NCBI GenBank assembly: GCA_963789535.1
Contig: CAWBKU010000004.1
Coordinates: forward strand, 558,001-622,000
Direction: 5' to 3'
Source of the DNA: CAVXHQ01 sp963789535
GTDB lineage: Bacteria > Pseudomonadota > Alphaproteobacteria > Rhodobacterales > Rhodobacteraceae
DNA: 64,000 nucleotides
Translations under genes and position numbers: made by a program
In this document: piece by piece, positions 42,501 to 50,827 of the stretch
Position numbering within the stretch: position 1 is the first letter of the stretch
Layout: the number at the start of each line of letters is the position of its first letter
Notes under the pieces: model-generated
The model's input: only the letters and a program-made list of their open reading frames with translations
Told to the model about the DNA's origin: nothing
Database searches by the model: none

Positions 42501-42519
42501 GATGGGGTGAAACCCCATC
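42501..42519. terminator. hairpin at the end of the DUF6478 operon
   Basis: Perfect 8-bp stem GATGGGGT / ACCCCATC with loop GAA, 12 nt after the stop. A related but imperfect sequence (GATGGGATGAAACCCTGTCC) lies in front of the dispersed repeat at 59.8 kb, so this hairpin may be one end of a longer composite element that reaches to 42613. Confidence 0.55.
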
Positions 42520-42578
42520 CTACGGCGTGTCGCGGACCGCGCACTTCGGGCCACCGGTTCGGTGCGCGGCTTTGGCTG

Positions 42579-42613
42579 CGGACCCTCCGGGGGGAGTTGT
42601 TGCGGCAACGTGA
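42579..42613 (-). repeat. 35-bp dispersed repeat, copy D
   Basis: Reverse complement of copy A with full identity over the 35 positions compared (CGGACCCTCCGGGGGGAGTT then GTTGCGGCAACGTGA). It is intergenic, between the DUF6478 operon and fadH. Confidence 0.85.
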
Positions 42614-42696
42614 GAGGGACCCGGGCCCTGACGCGGCGTCGGGGGTGACGGTGGAAGGGCAAGCGGGCAAGGTGGCCCGGTGAACCGGAGGTGCCG

Positions 42697-44736
42697 ATGT
42701 CCGATGTGTCCCCCTATCCCCGCCTTCTGGCGCCGCTCGATCTGGGGCATGTGACATTGCCCAACCGGGTGCTCATGGGCTCGATGCACACCGGGCTGGA
42801 GGAGACCGGCGACTGGGGCCGGGTCGCGGCGTTCTACGAGGCGCGGGCGCGCGGCGGCGTGGCCCTGATGGTGACGGGCGGCATCGCGCCGAACCGCGAG
42901 GGCGGGGTCTATCCGGGCGCGGCGGCGATGGTCTCGGCGGCGGACGTGGCCAACCACCGGGTCGTGACCGGGCGCGTGCACGATGCGGGCGGGCGGATCG
43001 CGATGCAGGTGCTGCATGCGGGGCGCTATGCCTATGGCAAGGACTGCGTGGCGCCGTCCCCGATCAAATCGCCGATCTCGCCGTTCCCGCCGACCGAACT
43101 GGACGCCGCGGGCATCGAAAAGCAGATCGCCGATATCGTGGCCGCCGCGGCGCGGGCGCGCGAGGCGGGATACGACGGCGTCGAGATCATGGGGTCGGAA
43201 GGGTATTTCCTGAACCAGTTCCTCGTGACGCGGACGAACCGGCGGACCGACGACTGGGGCGGCTCTTACGAGAACCGGATGCGCCTGCCCCTCGAGGTGG
43301 TCCGGCGGGTGCGGGCGGCGGTGGGCGCGGATTTCATCGTGATCTACCGGCTGTCGATGATCGACCTCGTGCCCGGTGGATCTTCGTGGGACGAGGTCGT
43401 GATCCTCGCAAAGGCGATGGAGGCAGCGGGGGTCTCGATCCTGAATACCGGCATCGGCTGGCACGAGGCGCGGATCCCGACGATCGCGACGAGCGTGCCG
43501 CGCGGGGCGTTCACCTGGGTGACGAAGAAGCTGATGGGCGAGGTCGCGATACCCATCGTCACCTCGAACCGGATCAACACGCCCGACGTCGCCGAGGCGG
43601 TCCTTGCAAGCGGTTGCGCCGACATGGTGTCGATGGCGCGGCCGTTCCTGGCGGACCCCGAGTTCGTCGCCAAGGCGGCGACGGGGCGGGCGGGCCGGAT
43701 CACCCCCTGTATCGCCTGCAATCAGGCCTGTCTGGACCATACGTTCGCGGGCAAGGTGTCGTCCTGCCTCGTCAATCCACGGGCCTGCCACGAGACGGAA
43801 CTATTGGTCGAAAAGGCCCCGACGCCGCGCCGCATCGCCGTCGTCGGGGCCGGGCCGGCGGGCCTCGCTGCGGCGCTGACGGCGGACGAACGCGGCCATG
43901 ACGTGACGCTCTTCGAGGCGGGGGAGCTGTTGGGCGGGCAGCTCCACATGGCGGCGGCGGTGCCGGGCAAGGAGGAGTTTCGCGGTCTGATCGACTGGTT
44001 CGACACCATGATCGAGGCGAGCCGGATCACCCTGCGGCCGCGCACACGGGCGACGCCGGAGATGCTCGGGGGTTTCGACGCGGTGGTGATCGCCACCGGC
44101 GTGGCACCCCGCAATCCGGGGATACCGGGGCAGGACGGCGAATTTACGAATGGGCCGAACGTCCTGAGCTATATCGACGTGTTGCGCCGCAAGGCGCCGG
44201 TCGGACGCCGCGTGGCGGTGATCGGCGCGGGCGGCATCGGGTTCGATGTGGCCGAGTTCCTCGTGACCGGCGACAGCCCGACGGAGAATCTGGCGGCGTG
44301 GCTGCGCGAATGGGGCGTGGCCGACCCCGAGACGGCGCGCGGCGGCCTCGCCGAGGCGGGGCCGCAACCCGATGCGCCGGTGCGACAGGTGGTGCTGTTG
44401 CAACGCAAGGCCGAGAAGCTGGGCCGCGGACTGGGCAAGACGACCGGGTGGATCCACCGCGCGGGCCTTCAGATGAAGGCGGTAGAGATGCTGGGCGGCG
44501 TCACCTATGAGCGGATCGACGCGGACGGCCTGCACGTGACGGTGGCTGGCGAGGCGCGATTGCTCGAGGTGGATACGGTGGTGCTGTGTGCCGGGCAGGT
44601 GCCCGAGCGGGGGCTCGCCGATGCGCTGATCGCGGCGGGGCGCGCGGTGCATGTCATCGGCGGGGCGGATGTGGCCGCCGAACTCGACGCCAAGCGGGCG
44701 ATCGATCAGGGGACGCGGGTGGCGGCGGCGCTGTAG
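42697..44736 (+). CDS. fadH: NADPH-dependent 2,4-dienoyl-CoA reductase
   Basis: 679-residue flavoprotein for degradation of unsaturated fatty acids. The N-terminal FMN barrel (Old Yellow Enzyme type) spans about 1-350. The [4Fe-4S] cysteines lie in CIACNQAC and the following CLVNPRAC segment (about 338-364). FAD binding VVGAGPAGLAAA is at about 380 and the NADPH site VIGAGGIGFDVAEF at about 508. The ATG at 42697 has GGAGG 5 nt upstream; the GTG at 42691 is less likely. Other family members act on enones or TMA, so the substrate is probable rather than proven. Confidence 0.88.
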   Translation: MSDVSPYPRLLAPLDLGHVTLPNRVLMGSMHTGLEETGDWGRVAAFYEARARGGVALMVTGGIAPNREGGVYPGAAAMVSAADVANHRVVTGRVHDAGGRIAMQVLHAGRYAYGKDCVAPSPIKSPISPFPPTELDAAGIEKQIADIVAAAARAREAGYDGVEIMGSEGYFLNQFLVTRTNRRTDDWGGSYENRMRLPLEVVRRVRAAVGADFIVIYRLSMIDLVPGGSSWDEVVILAKAMEAAGVSILNTGIGWHEARIPTIATSVPRGAFTWVTKKLMGEVAIPIVTSNRINTPDVAEAVLASGCADMVSMARPFLADPEFVAKAATGRAGRITPCIACNQACLDHTFAGKVSSCLVNPRACHETELLVEKAPTPRRIAVVGAGPAGLAAALTADERGHDVTLFEAGELLGGQLHMAAAVPGKEEFRGLIDWFDTMIEASRITLRPRTRATPEMLGGFDAVVIATGVAPRNPGIPGQDGEFTNGPNVLSYIDVLRRKAPVGRRVAVIGAGGIGFDVAEFLVTGDSPTENLAAWLREWGVADPETARGGLAEAGPQPDAPVRQVVLLQRKAEKLGRGLGKTTGWIHRAGLQMKAVEMLGGVTYERIDADGLHVTVAGEARLLEVDTVVLCAGQVPERGLADALIAAGRAVHVIGGADVAAELDAKRAIDQGTRVAAAL

Positions 44737-44737
44737 G

Positions 44738-44783
44738 CGAATTCTTTGGAAGAATTCGGCGTCGATTTCTTTGGAAGAAATCG
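44738..44783. repeat. two tandem short hairpin repeats
   Basis: Two 21-nt units whose starts are 25 nt apart: arms CGAATTCTT / AAGAATTCG (44738-44758) and CGATTTCTT / AAGAAATCG (44763-44783), each with loop TGG. They fill the space between convergent fadH and a VOC gene and are followed by TCTTCGG. Likely a bidirectional terminator. Confidence 0.8.
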
Positions 44784-44794
44784 TCTTCGGGGGA

Positions 44795-45148
44795 TCAGGC
44801 GGGTTGCCAGAGTTCGACTGGATTGCCCTCGGGGTCGTGGATGCGGGCGAAACGGCCGACCTCGGGGCTGTCCCATTCGGCGCGGGTCTCGGCATCGATA
44901 CCTGCGGCGCGGAGTTGCGCGAGCATTGCGTCGAGGTCGCCGACACGGAAATTGATCATCCACTGCTGGGCGGGCCTGCCGAAATACTCGGTGTCGCGCG
45001 CGAAAGGCGCAAAGACCGTCGGCCCCGCCGCTTGCTGCCAGACGAAGTTCTCGGGGCGGACGCCGAGATGCGTCGCATACCATTCCGTAAGCGCATCCGG
45101 CGCGTCCGAGCGAAAGAAGAACCCGCCGATCCCTGTCACCTTTTCCAT
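44795..45148 (-). CDS. VOC (glyoxalase/bleomycin resistance) family protein
   Basis: 117-residue protein with two beta-alpha-beta3 modules of the vicinal oxygen chelate fold (GIGGFFFRSDAPDALTEWYA and FRVGDLDAMLAQLRAAGIDA). The C-terminal IHDPEGNPVELWQ carries the metal-binding Glu typical of the fold. GGGGGATACG before the ATG at 45148 gives a ribosome binding site. Convergent with fadH and divergent from a LysR gene. The reaction is not predictable. Confidence 0.88.
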   Translation of the reverse strand: MEKVTGIGGFFFRSDAPDALTEWYATHLGVRPENFVWQQAAGPTVFAPFARDTEYFGRPAQQWMINFRVGDLDAMLAQLRAAGIDAETRAEWDSPEVGRFARIHDPEGNPVELWQPA

Positions 45149-45340
45149 CGTATCCCCCTCGTGGTGCGCAAATCTATCGCGTGGCCCGGCGCCGCGGCAA
45201 GGGCCGCGTAGGCCGGGCAACCCGGGCGATTGTCGCGCCGAGATCGACACTTCGCGCAATGACCACCCAATTGTCCGTTTTTTGACCCAATCCAACGGCA
45301 CAAAGGGGTCTAGGAATTCTGGATGAAAGGGCATGGGCCT

Positions 45341-46246
45341 ATGGATCGCCTGACGGAAATGGAGGCCTTCGCGACGGTCGTGGACCAGGGCGGCTTTACC
45401 GATGCCGCCAAGAAGATGGGCATCTCGAAGTCTGCCGTTTCCAAGCATGTCTCGTCGCTCGAGGCGCGCCTCGGGGCGCGGTTGCTGAACCGCACGACCC
45501 GCCGGGTGTCGCCGACCGAGATCGGTCTGGCCTATTACGACCGCGCCCGCCGCGTCCTGAACGATGCGGGCGAGGCCGATGCGCTCGTCACCTCGATGCA
45601 GTCGGCGCCCTCTGGTCTCTTGCGGATCAGCGTCGCGACGGATTTCGGCGTCAACCACCTGTCGCCGGTGCTGGGCGAATTCTTGCAGGAATTCCCGGAC
45701 ATCACCGTCAACATGGTGCTGAACAACCGGTATGTGGAGCTGATCTCCGAGGGCTTCGACATGGCCGTCCGGATCGGCGAACTGGAGGACAGCACGCTGC
45801 GCGCCCGCAAGCTCACCGAGACCACGAAACGGATGATCGCGGCGCCCGGCTACTTCCGCCAGTTCGGCAGGCCCGAGAAGATCGACGATCTGAACGACCA
45901 CAAGCTCTTGCACTATTCGAACCAGTCGAACGGAGCGGTCTGGAAAATCACTGCGCCATCGGGCGAAAAGCGTCAAATTCGAACCGCAGGCTGGTTGACG
46001 GTGAACGACGGACAGAGCCTGCTGAACGCCTGCATCTCGGGTCTGGGGATCGCCTATCTGCCGTCGTTCCTCTATGCCGACGCGATGACGCAGGGCCTCG
46101 TCGAGGAGGCGATCCCCGACCTGCCGGTCGACACCCAGGGTATCTATGCGGTCTATCCGCCGGGCCGGTTCACCCAGCCCAAGGTGCGCGCCTTCATCGA
46201 CTTTCTGGTGAACGCGTTCGCTGAAAAGGGCCCCGACATCTGGTGA
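45341..46246 (+). CDS. LysR-family transcriptional regulator
   Basis: About 301 residues. The helix-turn-helix lies at residues 16-36 (QGGFTDAAKKMGISKSAVSK), followed by LEARLGARLLNRTTRRVSPT and an effector-binding domain; it is close to the DsdC/AaeR-like group with C-terminal GLGIAYLPSFLYAD. The ATG at 45323 is an alternative that adds six residues. It is divergent from the VOC gene (192 nt), which is its most likely target. Confidence 0.9.
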   Translation: MDRLTEMEAFATVVDQGGFTDAAKKMGISKSAVSKHVSSLEARLGARLLNRTTRRVSPTEIGLAYYDRARRVLNDAGEADALVTSMQSAPSGLLRISVATDFGVNHLSPVLGEFLQEFPDITVNMVLNNRYVELISEGFDMAVRIGELEDSTLRARKLTETTKRMIAAPGYFRQFGRPEKIDDLNDHKLLHYSNQSNGAVWKITAPSGEKRQIRTAGWLTVNDGQSLLNACISGLGIAYLPSFLYADAMTQGLVEEAIPDLPVDTQGIYAVYPPGRFTQPKVRAFIDFLVNAFAEKGPDIW

Positions 46247-46258
46247 GCCCGCGCGGCC

Positions 46259-47182
46259 CTAGGGCGAGATCAGGATGACCTCGACCCTGCGGTTCGCTTC
46301 GCGGCCCTCTGCGGTGAGATTGCTGGCCACCGGGGCGAGGTATCCCATGCCCTGCGCATCGAGTTGCGCGCGCGGGATCGCATAGGTGGTCGCCAGCCGC
46401 TCGACGACCGAGGCCGCGCGGCGGCGCGACAGGGCGATGTTGCCATCGAGCGCGCCGACCGCATCGGTATGGCCCACGAGCGCCACGCGGGCGCCGGCAT
46501 TGGCGCGCAGATAGGCCGCGAGGGCCACCAGCGAGCCATGCGGGCCGGGGCCGAGGTCGGCGGAGCCGCTCTCGAAATCCAGATCGGTGAGGACGACGCG
46601 CCCCTCTGATTCCAGCGCGGTCGCGAAATCGTCGGGCAGCGCGCCGGGCGTGCGCAGGTTTCCGCCATCCGGTTCCGAGGCATCGGGCGCCGCGAGGCGC
46701 GCGGGGGACACGCGCACGATCTGCACGAACCCGGCCGTGGGCGCGCGGCTGACGAGGACGCTTGCCGCCTCTCCCGTCGCGCGGCGGGCCGAGAGGAACC
46801 GGAAGGCGCCGAGGTCGACGAACATCCCGGGCGGCGGCAGCACGTCGGTGCCGAAGCGGAAGTCGAAGCCGCCGCAGGTGTCGGTGTCGCATTCATACGT
46901 CAGTTCAAAGCCTTGGTCGGTCAGTTGCGCCGCAAGCGGCGTCAGCAGTTGCGCGGTCGCGATGCCTGACCCGTCGATCCGCCAGGCCTGCCGCAGGACG
47001 GCGCCGTCGACCGCATCCGTCGGCACCGCGCCGTCCGCGAACGGCCCCGTCGGCAGGGCATATCGGCCGAACGGTTCGGCGACTTCGGTCGTCAGGACGG
47101 CATTGCCGGGCAGCGTCAGCGGCCCCGCCTCCTGGGCGAGTGCCGGGGCCGACCACAACATCAGTATCGCGGCGACCCTCAT
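46259..47182 (-). CDS. OmpA-family outer membrane/periplasmic protein
   Basis: 307 residues with a signal peptide (MRVAAILMLWSAPALAQ). The C-terminal OmpA/MotB domain (from about 190) has VVLTDLDFESGSADLG, the peptidoglycan-binding VALVGHTDAVGALDGNIALS and NRRVEVILI. The middle region (about 20-180) with CDTDTCGG is not a known domain. It overlaps the GNAT gene upstream by 4 nt, giving the order cinA-like, GNAT, ompA-like. Confidence 0.88.
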   Translation of the reverse strand: MRVAAILMLWSAPALAQEAGPLTLPGNAVLTTEVAEPFGRYALPTGPFADGAVPTDAVDGAVLRQAWRIDGSGIATAQLLTPLAAQLTDQGFELTYECDTDTCGGFDFRFGTDVLPPPGMFVDLGAFRFLSARRATGEAASVLVSRAPTAGFVQIVRVSPARLAAPDASEPDGGNLRTPGALPDDFATALESEGRVVLTDLDFESGSADLGPGPHGSLVALAAYLRANAGARVALVGHTDAVGALDGNIALSRRRAASVVERLATTYAIPRAQLDAQGMGYLAPVASNLTAEGREANRRVEVILISP

Positions 47183-47943
47183 CCTTTGCGCCGGATGCGG
47201 TAGTGATAGGCGGCGGCGGGCACCATCCCGAGGCCGCGGTAGAGCGCATTCGCCCCGATGTTCGCGCGTGTGACCAGAAGGGCCAGGTGCGCCGCCCCCT
47301 GCGCCGCCGCCCAGTGCCCCGCCGCGCGCATCATGTGCCGCCCGAGGCCGCGGCGGCGGAACGCGGGCGCGGTTTCGAGGGCGTGGAGCATCGCGAGCCG
47401 CCGCGTCCCCTCGTCGTGGCAGGCGACGAAGGCGCTGGCGGCGGGCGTATCGCCAGACCGGCCGAGCAGGGCCGTGCACGGCGCCGCAGCCCGCGCCATC
47501 ACTGCGAGCCGCGCCGGGCCGATGCCACCCGCCGCCCAGATCTCGCGCTGTGCCGCGACGGGCGGCCAGACGCGAAAGGTGCGCAGCATCTCGAGCGGTT
47601 CGGCGGCCAGCGTCGCGGTGGGGCAGAGATAGCCGACGACCGGATCCATCACCGCATAGCCCGCGTCGGCCAGCACGGCGTCGAGAACGGCATCGGGCGC
47701 ATCCGCGCCTTCCCGGACCTGAAACAGCAGCGGCTGACCCATGGCCGTCATCGCCGCCTCGGCGTCGGGCAGGTGGGCGGCGATGGTCGCGGCGTCGGTG
47801 CCCGGTGCCACGGTCGCCGCGGACACGCGGCTGCCGCCGCCCTGCCCGTCGCGCAGGGTGAACGGGCCGAGGGTCCGGCGGGCCGCGGCGGGCCAAGTCG
47901 CCTCGGTGGCGGCGAAGATGTCGGCGACGTCCGGCACGATCAT
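47179..47943 (-). CDS. GNAT acetyltransferase
   Basis: 254 residues. The acetyltransferase fold lies in the C-terminal half, with the cofactor loop TAPAFRRRGLGRHMMRAAGHWA (about 187-208) and ANIGANALYRGLGMVPAAAYHYR at the end. The first 100 residues are divergent, as in two-domain GNATs. The ATG at 47943 is 7 nt downstream of the cinA-like stop. Substrate unknown. Confidence 0.85.
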   Translation of the reverse strand: MIVPDVADIFAATEATWPAAARRTLGPFTLRDGQGGGSRVSAATVAPGTDAATIAAHLPDAEAAMTAMGQPLLFQVREGADAPDAVLDAVLADAGYAVMDPVVGYLCPTATLAAEPLEMLRTFRVWPPVAAQREIWAAGGIGPARLAVMARAAAPCTALLGRSGDTPAASAFVACHDEGTRRLAMLHALETAPAFRRRGLGRHMMRAAGHWAAAQGAAHLALLVTRANIGANALYRGLGMVPAAAYHYRIRRKG

Positions 47944-47950
47944 CCGCCCC

Positions 47951-48673
47951 TCACGCGTCGAACAGCGCCCGCAGACGCGCCATGGCCTCGGCCACGCGCG
48001 CCGGGTCGGGGCCGCGAACGACGACGTTCGCACCGTAGCGGCCCTCTTTTTGATAGGGGTAGGAGCCGAACGAGAGGTCGGCGAATTCTCCCGCCAGTGC
48101 GGCGAGCGGCCCCGCGATGTCGCCCTCGCCCCGGTCGACGCGGAGGGTGTCCGAGGTCAGCGGCGTGCCGCCCGTCAGCGTCGGCAGGACGCTTGCGACC
48201 ATCGCCTGAAACACGTTCGGGACGCCCGCCATGACGTGCACGTTGCGCAGGGTAAAGCCGGGCGCGACGCTTACCGGGTTCTCGATCAGCACCGCCCCCT
48301 CGGGGATGCGCGCCATGCGCAGGCGGGCGGCGTTCAGGTCTGCGCCGGATTTGGCGTAATGCGCGGCGAGCAGGGCGCGGGCATCCTCGCGCACGTCGAT
48401 GGGGACATCGAAGGCGGCGGCGATGCAGTCGGCGGTGATGTCGTCATGCGTCGGGCCGATGCCGCCCGAGGTGATCACGTGGGTATGTGCCGCGGAAAGG
48501 GCGCGGACGGCGGCGACGATGGCGTCCCGGTCGTCGGATACCACGCGGACCTCGCGCAGGTCGATCCCCGCGGCGGTCAACTGGCCCGCCAGATGATACA
48601 TGTTGGCATCGCGCGTCCGGCCCGAGAGGATCTCGTCGCCGATCACCAGCATGGCGGCGGTTGGGTTCGGCAT
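47951..48673 (-). CDS. molybdopterin-binding / CinA N-terminal domain protein
   Basis: 240 residues with the MoCF-binding fold: AAMLVIGDEILSGRTRDANM, VSDDRDAIVAAVRALS and the motif TSGGIGPTHDDITAD. It corresponds to the N-terminal part of CinA without the C-terminal deamidase domain, a form common in alphaproteobacteria. A pyrophosphatase role is known for some CinA domains but not shown for this form. It is divergent from map and first in the cinA-GNAT-ompA operon. Confidence 0.9.
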   Translation of the reverse strand: MPNPTAAMLVIGDEILSGRTRDANMYHLAGQLTAAGIDLREVRVVSDDRDAIVAAVRALSAAHTHVITSGGIGPTHDDITADCIAAAFDVPIDVREDARALLAAHYAKSGADLNAARLRMARIPEGAVLIENPVSVAPGFTLRNVHVMAGVPNVFQAMVASVLPTLTGGTPLTSDTLRVDRGEGDIAGPLAALAGEFADLSFGSYPYQKEGRYGANVVVRGPDPARVAEAMARLRALFDA

Positions 48674-48848
48674 CGTGTCCTCCGGCAGGGGTCGCTGCCT
48701 CTGTCGCCTGCGGGTATATGCGCCGACCCCCGGCTTTGCCACACCCCTCCTGCCCGCGTGTCGGATCGCGACGGGAACCGCCCCCGGCCCCTTCCATCGA
48801 CCGCCGCGATGACCTATGTTCCTGTCCCATATACGAGAGGATCGGCAC

Positions 48849-49661
48849 GTGGACGAGCACCGAGGACGGCTTACCCGAGACGGTATCCGGATCTACGACC
48901 CCAGCGATTTCGCCGGCATGAACCGCGCGGGGCGGCTGGTCGCGACGATCCTCGACGACATCGCAGCACACGTCGTTCCCGGCCAGACCACCGCCGAGAT
49001 CGACCGCCTCATCACCGACATGGTCCATGCCGCCGGTGCCTCGTCGGCGACGATCGGCTACAAGGGCTATGCCCACGCCTCGTGCATTTCGGTCAACCAC
49101 GTGGTCTGCCACGGGATTCCGGGCGACAAGGTGCTGAAAGACGGCGATATCGCCAATATCGACGTGACCGTGATCCTCGACGGCTGGTACGGCGACACCA
49201 GCCGGATGTATGTGGCGGGCACGGCGGGCCGCAAGGCCGAGCGGCTGATCCAGGTGACGCACGACGCCCTGATGAAGGGGATCGAGGCGGCGCGGCCGGG
49301 CAATTCCTTTGGCGACATCGGCGCCGCGATCCAGTCCTATGTCGAGGCCAACCGCATGTCGGTGGTCCGCGATTTCTGCGGCCACGGCCTCGGCCGGGTG
49401 TTCCACGCGCCGCCGAACGTGCTGCACTATGGCCGTCCGGGGACGGGGCCAAAGCTCGAGGAGGGGATGTTCTTCACCATCGAGCCGATGGTGAACCTCG
49501 GTCGCCCCGAGACCAAGGTGCTCGCCGACGACTGGACCGCCGTGACCCGCGACAAGTCGCTGTCGGCGCAATTCGAGCATTCCATCGGCATCACGGCGCA
49601 GGGGGCGGAGGTGTTCACCTCGTCCCCGGCGGGGCGGTTCCATCCGACGTACGAGGCGTAG
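48849..49661 (+). CDS. map: type I methionine aminopeptidase
   Basis: 270-residue enzyme that removes the initiator methionine. Metal ligands are visible in ANIDVTVILDGWYGDTSRMY (two Asp), GHGLGRVFHAPP (His), FFTIEPMVN (Glu) and FEHSIGIT (Glu). The GTG at 48849 with GAGAGG 8 nt upstream was chosen; the ATG at 48816 has no ribosome binding site and would add residues not typical of the family. Divergent from the cinA-like gene. Confidence 0.95.
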   Translation: MDEHRGRLTRDGIRIYDPSDFAGMNRAGRLVATILDDIAAHVVPGQTTAEIDRLITDMVHAAGASSATIGYKGYAHASCISVNHVVCHGIPGDKVLKDGDIANIDVTVILDGWYGDTSRMYVAGTAGRKAERLIQVTHDALMKGIEAARPGNSFGDIGAAIQSYVEANRMSVVRDFCGHGLGRVFHAPPNVLHYGRPGTGPKLEEGMFFTIEPMVNLGRPETKVLADDWTAVTRDKSLSAQFEHSIGITAQGAEVFTSSPAGRFHPTYEA

Positions 49662-49735
49662 CGTCGGGTCGGCGGTGCAGGGTATCGCCTTTGCCGTTGT
49701 GGCGTGTCGGCGGCACAGTGCCGTCGTGCCCCGGA

Positions 49736-50263
49736 TCAGGCGCTGCGCCAGACCTCGATGGCGCGGCGCAGGGCGTCGGATGTGACGCCTGTCGGCAAGT
49801 GAGTGTCGGGGACGGGCATCGCCTCGAAGGGCGACAGGAGCAACAGGGTCATGCCGGGCATGGTATCGACGCCCACGATCATCTCCCAGGGCGTCAGCGC
49901 ACCGTTGCGCATGATCCCGCGCGCCGAGACGACATAGCGGACGGGCAGGCGTCGGATCGGGGCGGCGACCACGAGGCGGTGCATCTGCCGCAAGCGTCGC
50001 GCGATCACAAGGATCAGGCCGAAGGTCGTCCAGATCAGGAGGGTCATCGTCGCCAGCGCGGGCAGCGACATCATATCGATACCCACGGCGAGGTCGAGGA
50101 TCGCCGCGCCGAGCGCGATCGCCCCGAGATATCCCGCGAACAGGCCCAGCCGGTAGCCGGGGCCGAACCACAGGCGGCGCAGGTGTTCGGCGATCGCGGC
50201 CTCGTTCACGTCGCCCAGACGAACCTCGAAGGCGATCTCGTCGTCGATGGCGGGTCGGCTCAT
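49736..50263 (-). CDS. YcxB-like membrane protein
   Basis: 175 residues with two membrane helices (about 42-62 and 70-88) and a C-terminal YcxB-like soluble domain (RYVVSARGIMRNGALTPWEM; VPDTHLPTGVTSDALRRAIE). Function unknown. It overlaps rsmD by 4 nt and is the last gene of the FAD reductase-rsmD operon. Confidence 0.75.
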   Translation of the reverse strand: MSRPAIDDEIAFEVRLGDVNEAAIAEHLRRLWFGPGYRLGLFAGYLGAIALGAAILDLAVGIDMMSLPALATMTLLIWTTFGLILVIARRLRQMHRLVVAAPIRRLPVRYVVSARGIMRNGALTPWEMIVGVDTMPGMTLLLLSPFEAMPVPDTHLPTGVTSDALRRAIEVWRSA

Positions 50264-50820
50264 TCCGGTGCCTCCAGCAGCGTGATCCAGGTCTGGCCGT
50301 AGCGGCGGGTGTCGAGCAGGGCAAATCCGGGCGGGGCGGGCTGCGGCGCGGCCTCTTCCCAGACGATGATGGCACGGGGGGCGAGCCAGCCCTGTGCGCG
50401 GGCGGCGGCGAGTGCGGCGGGGCCGAGGCCGCGGCCGTAGGGCGGATCGAGGAACGCGAGCACGCAGGGGGCGGGTGCGGGCGGCAGGGCGTCGGCGCGC
50501 AGCGGCAGGATGTGCGCGTCGTCCGCGCGCCGCATCGAGGCCAGATTTCGCGCGATCAGGGTGCGCGCCGTGGCACCATCGTCGACGAAGGTGGCATGGA
50601 CGGCACCGCGCGACAGCGCCTCGAGGCCGAGGGCGCCGGTGCCCGCAAAGAGGTCGAGGACATGGGCGCCGGTGACGAGGTCGCCCCAGCGGCCCTGACA
50701 GAGCATGTTGAACAGCGCCTCTCGGACGCGGTCGGGCGTCGGACGCAGATGTGCGGCGGCGTCGCCCGCCCCCACGTCGGCCAGCCGCAGGCCCCGGTGG
50801 CGGCCACCGACGATCCTCAT
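50260..50820 (-). CDS. rsmD: 16S rRNA (guanine966-N2)-methyltransferase
   Basis: 186 residues. N-terminal MRIVGGRHRGLRL is the RsmD hallmark, followed by RPTPDRVREALFNML, the SAM motif VLDLFAGTGALGLEALSRGA and the catalytic LAFLDPPYGRG (D-P-P-Y). It modifies G966 in helix 31 of the small ribosomal subunit. It lies 7 nt downstream of the FAD-dependent reductase gene. Confidence 0.95.
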   Translation of the reverse strand: MRIVGGRHRGLRLADVGAGDAAAHLRPTPDRVREALFNMLCQGRWGDLVTGAHVLDLFAGTGALGLEALSRGAVHATFVDDGATARTLIARNLASMRRADDAHILPLRADALPPAPAPCVLAFLDPPYGRGLGPAALAAARAQGWLAPRAIIVWEEAAPQPAPPGFALLDTRRYGQTWITLLEAPE

Positions 50821-50827
50821 GCGCGGT

